A stretch of DNA of 64,000 bases from Lentimicrobium sp. L6 (GTDB lineage: Bacteria; Bacteroidota; Bacteroidia; Bacteroidales; UBA12170). Where the stretch lies: positions 62,001-126,000 of the forward strand of contig NZ_JABKCA010000002.1 of assembly GCF_013166655.1 (NCBI RefSeq). The letters run 5' to 3'. Numbering within the stretch: position 1 is the stretch's first letter; each line of letters opens with the position of its first letter. The translations under genes were made by a program, and so were the position numbers. This document shows positions 44,272 through 54,458 of the stretch, one piece after another. A model generated the notes under the pieces. That model saw nothing but the letters and a program-made list of their open reading frames with translations, made no database searches and was not told the DNA's origin.

Positions 44272-44279
44272 TAACTTTG
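44272..44279 (+). promoter_or_regulatory. -7 box of the TonB receptor gene
   Basis: TAACTTTG, full consensus, 54 bases before the ATG at 44326. A TTTG lies 16 bases upstream as a possible -33 element. Confidence 0.5.
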
Positions 44280-44325
44280 CGCGTCATAGGGATATGGAAA
44301 TAAAAAGCTTATAAAAAAATAACGC

Positions 44326-46650
44326 ATGAGAAAGTATTTGATCCTCCTTGGTATTCTATTAATGGCATTTCAGCTTTCTGCTCAAAAATTTACCATCAGT
44401 GGTAAAGTGAAAGATGCTGCCAATGGTGAAGAACTAATAGGAGCCACTATATTTATTAAAGGCCTAAAAACAGGAACGGTGACCAATGAATATGGTTATT
44501 TTTCTTTGAGTCTTGATAAAGACGATTACGAGATAGAAATCAATTATCTGGGTTTTGAAGCCATTCTTCAGAAAGTAGTTTTAGATAAAGACCATTACTT
44601 TACTTTTGAATTAGCAGAATCCTCTTCCGATTTGCAAGAAGTGGAAGTAACAGGTGAAAGAATAGATCGCAATGTCAAAAGCAACGAAATGAGCAATGTG
44701 AAGCTCCAATCCAAAACCATTAAAAAAATCCCTGCCTTTATGGGAGAAGTGGATTTGGTGAAAGTGATACAATTGCTTCCTGGTGTTCAAAGCACATCCG
44801 AAGGATCCTCAGGATTTAGTGTGAGAGGAGGTTCTCCTGATCAAAACCTTATTCTATTGGATGAAGCTACCGTTTATAATGCCTCTCACTTAATGGGCTT
44901 TTTCTCGGTGTTTAATAATGATGCTATTAAAGATGTGAAAATCTATAAAGGCGATATTCCAGCTGCACATGGTGGGAGACTATCATCCCTTTTAGATGTG
45001 AGAATGCGAGATGGTAATAGTAAGAAAATATCTGTCACTGGTGGAATTGGTAGTATTTCGAGTCGATTGACTATAGAAGGGCCTATAGTGAAAGACAAGA
45101 CTACTTTCCTAGTTTCTGGACGAAGAACCTATGCGGACCTTTTTCTTAGACTCAGCTCTAATGAAGACCTTAAAAACAATATCCTTAACTTTTATGATTT
45201 AAATGCTAAGGTGAATCATACCTTCAATAAGAAGAATCGATTATATCTTTCTTTCTATATGGGTCAGGATAAATTCGCCAACGATTTTGCAAAATTATAT
45301 TTCGGAAATAGAACTTCCACCATACGTTGGAATCATTTATTTAGTGATAAACTCTTCTTTAATTTCACTTTCACCAATAGTGTGTATAATTATAATTTGG
45401 GAACTCCAGAAGGCAACCCCAATGCTTTCGATTGGAAAAGTAGAATGACAGATTATGGGGTAAGAGGAGATTTTACCTATTTCTTGAATCCTCAAAATAC
45501 TGTAAAATTTGGCTTAGAAGGCACCTATCATATTTTTGAACCTGGTAGTGCTAAAGGATTGGGTGAGGAGGCTTTGTTTACTGAATTTGTTCAACCCAAG
45601 AATTATGCGCTGGATTATGCATTCTATATCTCTAATGAACAGAAGATTGGCGAGAGAATACAGTTGAAATATGGATTGAGACTCTCTGTTTTTCAGAATA
45701 TTGGTCCTGGAACTATTTATAATTTTGATGATAATTATGATAAAATCGATTCTACAGTTTATCCTAAAGGAGAAATATTTAATACCTATATGGGTTTAGA
45801 ACCACGCTTCGGAATTTCTTATTTGCTCAACGATTATTCCAGTATAAAAGTCAATTATTCCCGTACTCGTCAATCTATGCAATTGGCACAAAATTCCACA
45901 GCCGGAACTCCTTTGGATATTTGGTTTCCTGCTTCACCTAATGTGAAACCTCAAATTGCTGATCAAGTGGCATTGGGGTATTTTAGAAATTTCAATGAAA
46001 ATGCAGTTGAAACCAGCGTGGAGGTTTATTATAAAAACATGAAAAATGCCATCGATTTTAAAGACTTTGCTGAAGTCTTATTAAACGAGCAACTGGAAGG
46101 TGAACTGAGATTTGGGAAAGCCTGGAGTTATGGAATTGAATTTCTCATCAGAAAAAATGTAGGTAAGTTAACGGGTTGGATAAGTTATACCTATAGCAAG
46201 ACTGAGCGTAGATTTGAAGATATTAATAGAGGAAATGTATATCCCGCTCCTTATGATAAACCCCATGATGTTTCTATTGTAATGAGTTATGGGCTTAACG
46301 AGAGATTGGATTTATCAGCCAATTGGGTTTATGCCACCGGACAACCAGCAACATTTCCAACCGGAAGAGCCCATTATGGAAATACAATAGTCCCTATTTA
46401 TTCTGATAGAAATGCCTATAGAATGCGAGATTATCACCGTCTAGATGTTTCTGCCACATGGAGGAAGAAGCAAAAGGAAGGTTCCAAGTTTGATTGGGAT
46501 ATTAACCTTTCTGTTTATAATGCCTATGCTCGACATAATACTTGGTCAATCAACTTTATTCAAGATGAAAATGATCCCAATGTGACCTATGCAGAACAGA
46601 CTTATCTCTTTAGTATTATTCCAGCATTGACCTTTAATTTCAAATTTTAA
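44326..46650 (+). CDS. TonB-dependent receptor with CarboxypepD_reg domain
   Basis: A 774-residue outer-membrane receptor. A signal peptide (1-20) is followed by a carboxypeptidase-regulatory-like domain (about 22-105), a plug (about 115-225; SSGFSVRGGSPDQNLILLD) and a 22-stranded barrel ending in ALTFNFKF. It takes up a substrate using TonB energy. It pairs with the DUF4249 lipoprotein four bases downstream. It has its own promoter 190 bases after the mod operon. Its cargo is unknown, and the molybdate neighbourhood is suggestive only. Confidence 0.9.
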   Translation: MRKYLILLGILLMAFQLSAQKFTISGKVKDAANGEELIGATIFIKGLKTGTVTNEYGYFSLSLDKDDYEIEINYLGFEAILQKVVLDKDHYFTFELAESSSDLQEVEVTGERIDRNVKSNEMSNVKLQSKTIKKIPAFMGEVDLVKVIQLLPGVQSTSEGSSGFSVRGGSPDQNLILLDEATVYNASHLMGFFSVFNNDAIKDVKIYKGDIPAAHGGRLSSLLDVRMRDGNSKKISVTGGIGSISSRLTIEGPIVKDKTTFLVSGRRTYADLFLRLSSNEDLKNNILNFYDLNAKVNHTFNKKNRLYLSFYMGQDKFANDFAKLYFGNRTSTIRWNHLFSDKLFFNFTFTNSVYNYNLGTPEGNPNAFDWKSRMTDYGVRGDFTYFLNPQNTVKFGLEGTYHIFEPGSAKGLGEEALFTEFVQPKNYALDYAFYISNEQKIGERIQLKYGLRLSVFQNIGPGTIYNFDDNYDKIDSTVYPKGEIFNTYMGLEPRFGISYLLNDYSSIKVNYSRTRQSMQLAQNSTAGTPLDIWFPASPNVKPQIADQVALGYFRNFNENAVETSVEVYYKNMKNAIDFKDFAEVLLNEQLEGELRFGKAWSYGIEFLIRKNVGKLTGWISYTYSKTERRFEDINRGNVYPAPYDKPHDVSIVMSYGLNERLDLSANWVYATGQPATFPTGRAHYGNTIVPIYSDRNAYRMRDYHRLDVSATWRKKQKEGSKFDWDINLSVYNAYARHNTWSINFIQDENDPNVTYAEQTYLFSIIPALTFNFKF

Positions 46651-46654
46651 GACC

Positions 46655-47527
46655 ATGAAAACAATATATATATACCTATTATTCGTTGCGCTAGCTCTTG
46701 GTATGATTAGCTGTACAGAACGTATCGATATTGAGTTAGATGAAACTTTTGCTCGATTGATAGTGGAAGCAAATTTGACTAATGATACTATGGCTCATTC
46801 CGTTTATTTATCAGAAACTTCTTCTTATTATTATAATCAGCCAGCGCCAAAAGTAAGTGGTGCACAAGTCAGGTTTATTGATGATTTGGGAAATGCAGTA
46901 GAGTTGAGTGAAACAGAAGCTGGAACCTATCAAACACCTGATGATTATTATGGAGTGATTGGAAGAACCTATGAACTCAGAATTGATTTGGAAGATGAAA
47001 TCGGAGGATCGAAAATATATGAAGCCAGCTCCAAGTTAGTAGATGTAGGGGCCATGGATTCTATCCGTATGGAGTTTAATAGTCGATTTGGTAATGATGG
47101 TTTTTGGATAGTCAAACTTTATGCTTTGGATCCTGGAGGAATCGAAAACTTCTATATTTTCAATGTCTACAAGAATAACGAGTTAATGACCGATACGCTA
47201 AATAAAGTTTCTTTTACCGACGATAAGCTCTTCGATGGAAACTATACCTATGGAATCGGTATTTCCTATTTCAACAATTCTTATGACAACCAAAGCTTTG
47301 AAATGGGCGATACAGTGGTGCTGCAAATGGGTGGAATTACAAAGCCTCACTATACTTTTTTAGCTAATATGTCGGAAGCCACTTCCTTTCAAAATCCTCT
47401 ATTTGGAGGACCTCCAGCCAATGTTGTGGGCAATATCAGCGGTAGTGGGTTTGGGTATTTTGCTGCTTATAGTAGTACTTATGGTTCCTTGATTATTTCA
47501 GAAAAGACCGTTGATTTTACAGAGTAA
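46655..47527 (+). CDS. DUF4249 lipoprotein
   Basis: A 290-residue protein with a lipobox (GMISC, Cys20) and the DUF4249 pattern: LIVEANLTNDT near the start, RFIDDLGNAVEL and EAGTYQTPDDYYGVIGRTYEL. DUF4249 proteins are regularly encoded after TonB-dependent receptors and are thought to sit on the outer face of the outer membrane. This one is about 100 residues shorter than the two paralogues at 56-58 kb. Confidence 0.87.
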   Translation: MKTIYIYLLFVALALGMISCTERIDIELDETFARLIVEANLTNDTMAHSVYLSETSSYYYNQPAPKVSGAQVRFIDDLGNAVELSETEAGTYQTPDDYYGVIGRTYELRIDLEDEIGGSKIYEASSKLVDVGAMDSIRMEFNSRFGNDGFWIVKLYALDPGGIENFYIFNVYKNNELMTDTLNKVSFTDDKLFDGNYTYGIGISYFNNSYDNQSFEMGDTVVLQMGGITKPHYTFLANMSEATSFQNPLFGGPPANVVGNISGSGFGYFAAYSSTYGSLIISEKTVDFTE

Positions 47528-47640
47528 TGATGTTTACATATCCGTTTTACTCTGGCTTTAAACAGAGTCTGATTCCTAGGGCTTTAAAATGAAATATTCA
47601 TGTCTTCAAAAGAACTTACTGAACCATATTTAGGAGATTA

Positions 47641-47680
47641 GATTTTTTGCTCCCTTCAAGTAAGAGGCAAACAAAAAATC
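47641..47680. terminator. AT-rich hairpin between convergent genes
   Basis: GATTTTTTG and CAAAAAATC form a perfect 9-bp stem whose A/T arms give T runs on both strands. It lies between the DUF4249 gene and the oppositely oriented YgiQ gene, so it may terminate both. It resembles the hairpin at 26380..26453. Confidence 0.4.
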
Positions 47681-47732
47681 ACATAAGATGATTGAGGTTT
47701 TAATCGAAGATAACGAGGTGTTGTTATAATAA

Positions 47733-49571
47733 CTATTTAGATTTCTTAGTCATCAACTTCTTCAATATAGCAGGCTGATCCTTCAATACCTTTTTCATCC
47801 AAGCAAAGTTTTCCGACTTATACCAAAAGAAGAAACGATGTTGTTCTTGTTTCTCGTTTTTCGATTTGGCAGTAAAAGTTTTCTCCAGAGTATAAGGATG
47901 GTAGCCAGAATAGTAGATTACTGTTGCTACGGTCATAGGGGTTGGAGTAAAGTCCTGAACCTGCTCCAACCGGAATCCCATATCTTTGGTTTCAGCTGCT
48001 AAATTCGCCATGTCCTTATGCTTAGATCCTGGGTGAGAGGAAATAAAGTAGGGGATAAGCTGCAAGTTGAGTTTTAACTTCTCATTTATCTTATTGAAGT
48101 TACTGGTGAACTTCTTGAAATTCTCAAAAGGAGGCTTTCTCATAATATGCAAAGTATCATCGCTAGTATGCTCTGGTGCTACTTTTAAACGGCCACTGAC
48201 GTGTCTGGTTAAAACTTGTTCTAGATACTCATTTAACTCTCCTTCATCGCCTTGCTTATTGCGATCTTTTACCAATAAATCGTAACGAATTCCACTGCCA
48301 ATAAATGCTTTCTTAATATTAGGATTGGCATCTACAGAACGATAAATATCCAATAGGGGTTGATGTGATGTATCTAAGTTTTTACAAACATTTGGATGGA
48401 TACAGCTCGGGCGAACGCATTTTCCACAAATGCTTTGGTCAATACCTTTCATACGATACATATTGGCACTTGGTCCACCCAAATCACTCAAATAACCTTT
48501 AAAATCTGGCATCTGAGTTACCTGTTCAACCTCCTCTAAAATGGATTTTTTAGAACGGCTGGCAATAAACTTTCCTTGATGTGCAGAAATGGTACAAAAA
48601 CTACATCCTCCAAAACATCCTCTATGCATATTAATAGAGAATTTAATCATTTCAAAAGCAGGAATATCACCACGCTTTTTATATTTAGGATGAGGAAGTC
48701 GAGTATAAGGAAGGTCGAAAGAACGATCTATTTCCTTTTCGCTCATGGTAGGAAAAGGAGGATTCACTAAAACCATTTGATTACCTACTTTTTGTAGCAA
48801 TCTTTTGGCCTTCATTTTATTGGATTCCTGCTCAATATGTTTAAAATTGGCAGCAAATTTCAACTTGTCTTTCAAACACTCTTCATGCGAGGTGAGCTCA
48901 AAATCTTCCCACTTTTTATTCACCGGAATCTTCTCGTTCTCAGCAATCAAAACTGAAGTCTGAGGAATGGTTTTAATGGATGAAAATGGAACCCCTCTAT
49001 CTAAAAGTCTGATTAGCTCCATGAGGGGCATTTCGCCCATTCCATAAACCAATAAGTCGGCACCTGTTTCAACCAATATAGATGGTTGAAGCTTATCACT
49101 CCAATAATCGTAATGGGTAACACGGCGAAGAGAAGAACCTACTCCTCCAAGAACTACAGGAACATCAGGATACAATTTTTTCAAAGCTTTGGTATAGGTT
49201 ACCGAGGCATAATCCGGACGAAAGCTATGGGCACCACCTGGTGTAAAAGCATCATTACTTCTGAGTCTTTTGTTTGCGGTGTAATGATTTACCATAGAAT
49301 CCATATTGCCATCAGTTACGCCAAAGAAAAGTCTAGGTGCTCCAAACTTTTGAAAGTCGCGTAAATCGTCTTGCCAATTGGGTTGAGGAACGATTCCTAT
49401 ACGAAATCCCTCGGCTTCAATAAGTCGTCCAATAACAGCTGCTCCAAAACTGGGATGATCCACATAGGCATCTCCGGTGATGAGGATAACATCTAATTCT
49501 TCCCAGCCGCGCTGCAACATTTCTTTTTTGGTGATGGGTAACCAATCTGTAATCTTAGGTTCTTGATACAT
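47733..49571 (-). CDS. YgiQ-family radical SAM protein
   Basis: A 612-residue protein with an N-terminal YgiQ-specific domain (ITGDAYVDHPSFGAAVIGR) and a radical SAM domain. The [4Fe-4S] cysteines are in HRGCFGGCSFCTISAHQGK (CxxxCxxC). SGIRYDLL and KVAPEHTSD follow. The family is widespread; its reaction is not established. An additional cysteine group (CGKCVRPSCIHPNVC) may hold a second cluster. It is transcribed alone, convergent with the receptor pair. Confidence 0.92.
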   Translation of the reverse strand: MYQEPKITDWLPITKKEMLQRGWEELDVILITGDAYVDHPSFGAAVIGRLIEAEGFRIGIVPQPNWQDDLRDFQKFGAPRLFFGVTDGNMDSMVNHYTANKRLRSNDAFTPGGAHSFRPDYASVTYTKALKKLYPDVPVVLGGVGSSLRRVTHYDYWSDKLQPSILVETGADLLVYGMGEMPLMELIRLLDRGVPFSSIKTIPQTSVLIAENEKIPVNKKWEDFELTSHEECLKDKLKFAANFKHIEQESNKMKAKRLLQKVGNQMVLVNPPFPTMSEKEIDRSFDLPYTRLPHPKYKKRGDIPAFEMIKFSINMHRGCFGGCSFCTISAHQGKFIASRSKKSILEEVEQVTQMPDFKGYLSDLGGPSANMYRMKGIDQSICGKCVRPSCIHPNVCKNLDTSHQPLLDIYRSVDANPNIKKAFIGSGIRYDLLVKDRNKQGDEGELNEYLEQVLTRHVSGRLKVAPEHTSDDTLHIMRKPPFENFKKFTSNFNKINEKLKLNLQLIPYFISSHPGSKHKDMANLAAETKDMGFRLEQVQDFTPTPMTVATVIYYSGYHPYTLEKTFTAKSKNEKQEQHRFFFWYKSENFAWMKKVLKDQPAILKKLMTKKSK

Positions 49572-49762
49572 AGTTTGCAAAGATAATGGGAAAAATACAA
49601 TGGGAATCTAAATTGTTAAAATTGGATATGATTTAACGAATTGGGGATGGTTTATTGGAAAAGGGGAGCACTATTCTCCTGAATTGTTGCTTTATAATCT
49701 TTAATCGTAGTTCAGGTATTCTTTCGTTTGAAGCTTTAATTAACGCAGCTCAGAGAGCTACG

Positions 49763-50821
49763 CTACTGGTCTTTTAAAAAATCATAAACATCACCATCCG
49801 CTCTCTTCTTAATATAAGGTATTTGAGTAAAATTGGAGGAGATTCCATGGAATATATCATAATAGAAATCATAAACACTTGGGTATTTAGCTGGAGATTT
49901 GCCAATAAAATAAGTATGAGCAGCGCCAGGAGGAAGTGTGAATTTCACGATATCTGAAAAATTAATATAAGTGGCATTTTTTGCCAATGGATAGAATGCT
50001 GTTTCTCCAAGTTGATAAGATTCTTTGGTGAAGATACGAATGCCATTCAGGTTTACATCATTGATATTTGAGTTGATGATGATTCTTTCTTGAAGATTGA
50101 AATTTTCTACCCATTGAGTATGGTTTTTTTCTTCCACCGCAGCAGCATTGATGATACTATACTTAAAAATGGGCTCCTGATTTGCAAATGCAGAATCCTC
50201 TAGTGCCAAATTCTTAGGGTATTGATTGCCAATGCTATGATAAATTGCAGATAAAGAGTGCGTTTCGAAACCTTTGTTCTCTTTTCTAAAAGTTCGCATC
50301 AGGCTCAAAATATATTTATAATGAACCATAGATTTTGAAACATTGGGTCTCATAGTTTTTAAGTTTTCCCCTGGACTGATATTAGGATTTCTGCTGGGCC
50401 AACTGAATACTATTACATTCACTTTTTGATAATGTTGAACATCATAACCTCTATGTACTGCATTATTAAAGGTCTTTCCAGCGCCATGAATAAAAAGCAA
50501 CCAATCATCTTCTATAGCCGATATCTCGTTGATAAATTGGCTAGAATCCATTAAGGTATAATGAATAGAATCGGCAGTGATAAACTCTCCCTTGAAGAAA
50601 TAGGGGATGCTGTCCTTACTTAATTCATAGTTGGAATAAACCTCATTATTAATCATTGTAGTATCATGATTAGAAATGATATAGATGGTAGAGCCTTTAC
50701 TGATTTCATTAGAATAAAGAAACCCTGTTGGCTGAGCCATAGCGTTTGTTGTAATTAGAATGAAACTAAAAAGGACTATACTTATATATATTGAAATTTG
50801 TACTTTTATATAGGAATTCAT
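49763..50821 (-). CDS. Exported alpha/beta hydrolase (DUF900-like)
   Basis: A 352-residue protein with a long signal segment (residues 8-29, cleavage near NAMAQP). The DUF900-like hydrolase core has FIHGAGKTFNNAVHRG, VIVFSWPS and the nucleophile region YHSIGNQ, equivalent to the HSMGN of the family. The usual acid and His positions are less clear. It probably acts in the periplasm as an esterase or lipase-like enzyme; substrate unknown. Confidence 0.75.
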   Translation of the reverse strand: MNSYIKVQISIYISIVLFSFILITTNAMAQPTGFLYSNEISKGSTIYIISNHDTTMINNEVYSNYELSKDSIPYFFKGEFITADSIHYTLMDSSQFINEISAIEDDWLLFIHGAGKTFNNAVHRGYDVQHYQKVNVIVFSWPSRNPNISPGENLKTMRPNVSKSMVHYKYILSLMRTFRKENKGFETHSLSAIYHSIGNQYPKNLALEDSAFANQEPIFKYSIINAAAVEEKNHTQWVENFNLQERIIINSNINDVNLNGIRIFTKESYQLGETAFYPLAKNATYINFSDIVKFTLPPGAAHTYFIGKSPAKYPSVYDFYYDIFHGISSNFTQIPYIKKRADGDVYDFLKDQ

Positions 50822-50987
50822 GCGTATGTGTTTAGTGAAGCAAAAGTAGGGAATGACATTATAAACACTTAGTCATAGGTAGTTAATAATATGCTAATTA
50901 GGATTTCTTAAGAAAACAAGGTGATTGAAAATCACAAGGGCTTAAATTAAATTAGATCTAGCGTGAAGACTAATAAAACTTCTTTGT

Positions 50988-50995
50988 TATGTTTG
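50988..50995 (+). promoter_or_regulatory. -7 box directly before the BNR protein gene
   Basis: TATGTTTG ends five bases before the ATG at 51000, so transcription would start at or within a few bases of the start codon (leaderless mRNA). Confidence 0.45.
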
Positions 50996-50999
50996 CAAT

Positions 51000-53900
51000 A
51001 TGAAAAAACAAATCCATTATTCTTTAGCTGTTCTAATTATTCTTATTAGTTTTAATCTTAAGGCCCAAGATCATTATACCATTTATGATGATTATCCAGG
51101 AATGATAAAAACCTATAAGCCTGCTTATCAGGATGAGTATCCAGAATGGGCTAAGATGTTATATCAGGAGCCTGTTAATTATAATGAGGTATTAAAAGCA
51201 TATTCAGACTATTTGCAAAATAATGAAGTAGCGAAATCACCCATTTTACGCTATTTTAAAATTTGGAAAAGAAATATAGAGGCTTTTGTTTTGGAGGATG
51301 GATATATTCAAATTCCTGATTTGAAGAAATATCAAGAGAATCTTTTGGAAACTCAGGTGGCATCAATTACTCATGCATATAAAACCAACTCAAACTGGAG
51401 CTTTTTAGGTCCGAAGGAGACCTTTTGGTTAAACGAGAATGGATCTTCAACAGCACCCTCCTCTTGTCCTTGGCAAGTGAATGTGTATTGCTTTGATGTT
51501 TCGGCATCTAATCCCGAAATATTATATTGTGGAACTGAGACCGGTTTTGTAAATAAGTCCATAGACAATGGATTAACATGGGAACAGATTGGCTTGAATT
51601 ATGTTTTTGGCAGTGGGATATCTGCCTTAAGTATAGATCCCGAAAATGAAGAGATAGTTTATGTATGTGCTGAAAGCCAAGTACACAAAACAGTGGATGG
51701 TGGATTGACTTGGATTCCTTTATTAGGTCAAGACGAGTATTTTCACACTAATAATATGGAGATTGACCCGAATAATCCTGAAAAACTGATACTTGGAACT
51801 TCTAATGGTATTGTTATCTCCAATGATGGAGGTGAAAGCTTTGAGAATGTGTTTTATGGTCCTAATGTTTATGATGTACAAATTAAGACTGATGATTCAA
51901 ACGTCATTTATGCCATATCATGGAATAATTGGAATTTTGCTATTCTAAAATCAACTGATGCAGGTGGGAGCTTTGATTACGATTCTCAATTTCCAAGTGG
52001 AATAAATGATGCTAGTGGAGGACTGTTAGCTTCATCACCAGCGAATCCAGACTTATTATTAGCTATATTGCTAAGCACTGATAATACACCTTATTTATAT
52101 CAATCTGACATGAGTATTGGAGATTGGAGCTTATTAGCAGAAGGAAATACCAGCCAATTACCAATGAATAATGGGCAAGGTTTTTTCGATTTAGTATTAG
52201 AGATATCTCCAATTGATGAATCCTTGATTTTTGTGGGAACAACAACTTTATATAAATCTTCAAATTCTGGAGGTCAGTTTCATGCCATAGGTGGATATAC
52301 AGGCTCTTTTCAAATACATCCAGATATTCAGGATATGAAGTTGCTGTCAGATGGTAACACATGGCTAGCTACTGATGGAGGAATGACTTTTACAACCGAT
52401 AACTTCACCAGTACCAATAATTATTTTTCAAGAACAAATGGAATCATAGGGTCAGATATGTGGGGCTTTCATCAAGGATGGAATGAGGATCTTATTGTTG
52501 GAGGAAGGTACCATAATGGAAATACAGCCATGGCCGATTTTTATAATGATAAGTCATTGAGAATGGGAGGTGCTGAATCTCCTACTGGATGGATAATGCC
52601 TGGTAAAAGCCGACATGCAGCCTTTAATGATTTGGGTAATGGCTGGATTCTTCCGGAAACTGCTGAAGGAAAACCTGAAGGGCGTTTTATTTTCAGTAAG
52701 TATCCTAATATGGATGAATATGGTGGCAGAAGAGGCAATATCGTATTCCATCCCAATTACTATGGAACGGTATTTTTAGGAGAAGGAAATGCTTTTTGGA
52801 AAAGCATTGATGGCGGTATAACTTTCGATATGCTTCATGATTTTGGGGGCAGAGTAAAGTTTTTAGACATTAGTTATTCAAATGCTCATGTGATATATGC
52901 TGATGTTGTAGGGCAAGGTTTATATAGAAGTTCAGATGATGGATATTCTTGGGAATCAAAACCCAGTTTAACAAGTGGCGATTATGGTAATTCTTATTGG
53001 AGAGGGAAAACGCATTTTGCCATTTCTCCAATGAATGAAAACACGATATATGCATGTTTGAGTAATGGGACATGGACAGAAGATATTGGGCAAGTTTTTC
53101 GATCAACAGATGGTGGAGATACTTGGATGGATTGGACAGGAGATTTGGATACTTATACCAAGTGTTTGGTGATTCAGCCGGATGAGAACCTACAGGATAT
53201 TGTTTATTTGTTTACCAATGCTGAAAACGGGCAAGCTGCTAGAGTTTTCAAACGAGGAGAAGATGAAGATACATGGACAGAATTCGACACTGGATATCCT
53301 TCAGGAATGAATGTGAATTATGCCATGCCATTTTATAGAGATGCAAAACTAAGAGTTGGTGGTAGTGGAGGTGTTTGGGAATCTCCAATGGAGCAGGAAG
53401 AAATGGCCATTTTGGTAAATCCTTGGATAGAAAAGAAATTCTATAATTGTATGTTGGATACCCTGTTTTTTAATGATCATAGTATCATGAATCATGATGG
53501 AGCATCCTGGCATTGGGAAATATCACCAGAACCTTTATTTATTGAGGATGCAAATTTAAGAAATCCAAAAGTGATATTAGGGGATACAGGATATTATTCC
53601 GTAAGCCTTAGTGTAATAAAAGATGGACAAGAATATAATAAAACAATAACTGATATGGTTTGGGCTGGGGCTTGTTCATCCATTGAAAATTGCGATAATC
53701 CAGCAGAATTACCAAAAGGTGATTGGGAGGTTTTTTATGTGGATAGTGAGGAAGAGAACTATCCTGGGTTGGCATCTATGTCCATTGATGGCGATCCATC
53801 TACTATTTGGCATACCGAGTGGAGCAGCGGATCGGACCCTTATCCTCATGAAATGATAGTGGATTTTGGTAGTGCATATCAACTCTTTAATTTCACTTAT

Positions 53901-54407
53901 TTACCGAGACAGGATGGGGAAAATGGTAGAATTAAAGATTACACCCTATATATCAGCGATAATGGTTATGAATGGCATGAAATGAGTAATTCTAGTTTTG
54001 AAAATTCTGCGGCTCCTCAAACAGTAGTCTTTGAGGAATCTATTAATGGAAGGTTTTTTAAACTCGTAGCACATTCTGAAGTTAATGGAAATGAGTGGGC
54101 TTCGGCTGCTGAGTTTTCATTGGTAGGCTGTACTGAATTATTAGGAATATCAAATATGGAATCTATTAATGATTTAAAAGCCTTCCCAATACCCATAACT
54201 AATTTGGTGAATATTAATCTGCCCAATATGCAAATCAATGAATACGAAGTGGTATCATTGTCGGGACAAGTATTGATATCTAATGCCCTAAGAACTCAGA
54301 ATAAAAATCTAACTATTGATATGGAAGGTTTTCAAACTGGAGCTTACATAATAAGGTTAATTTCTCCAAATGGGTTCATATTTAGAGTGAAAGTGATAAA
54401 GAATTAA
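51000..54407 (+). CDS. Secreted BNR-repeat and discoidin protein, T9SS
   Basis: A 1135-residue secreted protein. A signal peptide (1-22) and a helical region (25-125) precede a beta-propeller-like part with about eight Asp-boxes (SIDNGLTW, TVDGGLTW, STDAGGSF, SIDGGITF, SSDDGYSW, STDGGDTW), as in sortilin/VPS10 or sialidase-like folds. A PKD-like domain (about 805-900) and an F5/8 type C (discoidin) domain (about 915-1045; SIDGDPSTIWHTEW, YTLYISDNGYEW) follow. The last 80 residues form a T9SS sorting domain. It is likely a cell-surface or released glycan- or protein-binding protein. No sialidase catalytic set is evident. Confidence 0.85.
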   Translation: MKKQIHYSLAVLIILISFNLKAQDHYTIYDDYPGMIKTYKPAYQDEYPEWAKMLYQEPVNYNEVLKAYSDYLQNNEVAKSPILRYFKIWKRNIEAFVLEDGYIQIPDLKKYQENLLETQVASITHAYKTNSNWSFLGPKETFWLNENGSSTAPSSCPWQVNVYCFDVSASNPEILYCGTETGFVNKSIDNGLTWEQIGLNYVFGSGISALSIDPENEEIVYVCAESQVHKTVDGGLTWIPLLGQDEYFHTNNMEIDPNNPEKLILGTSNGIVISNDGGESFENVFYGPNVYDVQIKTDDSNVIYAISWNNWNFAILKSTDAGGSFDYDSQFPSGINDASGGLLASSPANPDLLLAILLSTDNTPYLYQSDMSIGDWSLLAEGNTSQLPMNNGQGFFDLVLEISPIDESLIFVGTTTLYKSSNSGGQFHAIGGYTGSFQIHPDIQDMKLLSDGNTWLATDGGMTFTTDNFTSTNNYFSRTNGIIGSDMWGFHQGWNEDLIVGGRYHNGNTAMADFYNDKSLRMGGAESPTGWIMPGKSRHAAFNDLGNGWILPETAEGKPEGRFIFSKYPNMDEYGGRRGNIVFHPNYYGTVFLGEGNAFWKSIDGGITFDMLHDFGGRVKFLDISYSNAHVIYADVVGQGLYRSSDDGYSWESKPSLTSGDYGNSYWRGKTHFAISPMNENTIYACLSNGTWTEDIGQVFRSTDGGDTWMDWTGDLDTYTKCLVIQPDENLQDIVYLFTNAENGQAARVFKRGEDEDTWTEFDTGYPSGMNVNYAMPFYRDAKLRVGGSGGVWESPMEQEEMAILVNPWIEKKFYNCMLDTLFFNDHSIMNHDGASWHWEISPEPLFIEDANLRNPKVILGDTGYYSVSLSVIKDGQEYNKTITDMVWAGACSSIENCDNPAELPKGDWEVFYVDSEEENYPGLASMSIDGDPSTIWHTEWSSGSDPYPHEMIVDFGSAYQLFNFTYLPRQDGENGRIKDYTLYISDNGYEWHEMSNSSFENSAAPQTVVFEESINGRFFKLVAHSEVNGNEWASAAEFSLVGCTELLGISNMESINDLKAFPIPITNLVNINLPNMQINEYEVVSLSGQVLISNALRTQNKNLTIDMEGFQTGAYIIRLISPNGFIFRVKVIKN

Positions 54408-54458
54408 GTTTTATTTAGGTTCAAACAAGGTGTTTTTTGATCTAGACCTTAATTGTGT

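Noticed and set aside
51000-54407. Sialidase activity for the BNR-repeat protein
   Set aside because: Asp-boxes are present, but no FRIP-like motif or arginine triad was seen. A propeller with a structural or binding role is more likely.
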